Of a stretch of 28,056 nt of DNA, positions 28,014-28,056 are shown in pieces. The notes under the pieces are model-generated. The model was not told the DNA's origin, made no database searches, and saw only the letters and a program-made list of their open reading frames with translations. The translations under genes were made by a program, and so were the position numbers. The stretch covers positions 1 through 28,056 of IMG/VR virus record IMGVR_UViG_3300011118_000025; one strand, 5' to 3'. Source of the stretch: a virus. Within the stretch, counting starts at the first letter, position 1. Every line of letters begins with the position of its first letter.

Positions 28014-28056
28014 AGCGCTTTGCACGGCGAACGCGACTCGGGTTGCTGCGCCACGC

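Noticed and set aside
27137-28054. 305-residue minus-strand frame with a CRTRTYDPLIKS segment
   Set aside because: That peptide is the well-known false translation of a tRNA-Lys gene read backwards; the DNA is a tRNA fragment.
1-28056. Integrase, lysis cassette or antirepressor system
   Set aside because: Searched the protein frames for tyrosine or serine recombinase, endolysin and holin features; none could be supported within the window.

Overview
The window reads as one arm of a tailed, probably temperate, double-stranded DNA phage or prophage (Caudoviricetes) of a very GC-rich bacterium. The evidence is a complete packaging and capsid module (small terminase, large terminase, portal, scaffold-like protein, major capsid protein), a RecT/YqaJ recombination pair, a RusA-type resolvase, many tiny coupled genes, and a 3' tRNA-Lys(CUU) fragment near the right end that looks like an attachment site. 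The host cannot be named from the sequence. No integrase, lysis or tail-fibre gene lies inside the window. The left edge cuts a gene.

Layout, right to left, because almost everything is on the minus strand. (1) 27.0-28.06 kb: a few uncertain small genes, a 10-bp-phased repeat array, the tRNA 3' fragment and a hairpin terminator. (2) 26.84-27.03 kb: a leftward promoter embedded in repeated GGGATT/AATCCC half-sites. (3) 21.4-26.8 kb: ribbon-helix-helix and HTH regulators, a Rad50/SMC-like ATPase, a 30-residue membrane peptide, a helix-hairpin-helix protein, a 385-base gap, a sigma-region-4-like HTH protein, YqaJ exonuclease and RecT annealase. (4) 18.0-21.4 kb: a tightly coupled run containing a possible GNAT-fold (Mom-like) protein, a SplB/Gp37-like radical SAM protein, two zinc proteins and small conserved phage proteins. 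(5) 14.0-18.0 kb: RusA, HTH proteins and a replication-initiator-like protein whose gene carries three iteron-like repeats. (6) 12.1-13.95 kb: a second promoter with the same operator, driving two small zinc proteins, a DUF488 protein and short phage proteins. (7) 11.7-12.15 kb: a non-coding, symmetry-rich stretch next to the terminase genes, a candidate packaging site. (8) 1-11.7 kb: terminase, portal, scaffold, major capsid and head-completion-like genes, interrupted by one strong leftward terminator at 5859-5900.

The modules fit a usual phage programme: regulation, then recombination/replication, then packaging and head assembly. Many junctions are ATGA or TGATG overlaps, so translation is probably coupled along long transcripts. 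The terminase reading frames are broken in two places. One could be a homopolymer error; the other may be a genuine split gene or frameshift. The most interesting signals are the in-gene iterons, the two matching operator-promoters, the two 10-bp-phased repeat arrays, the radical SAM plus GNAT-like cassette, and the split large terminase.
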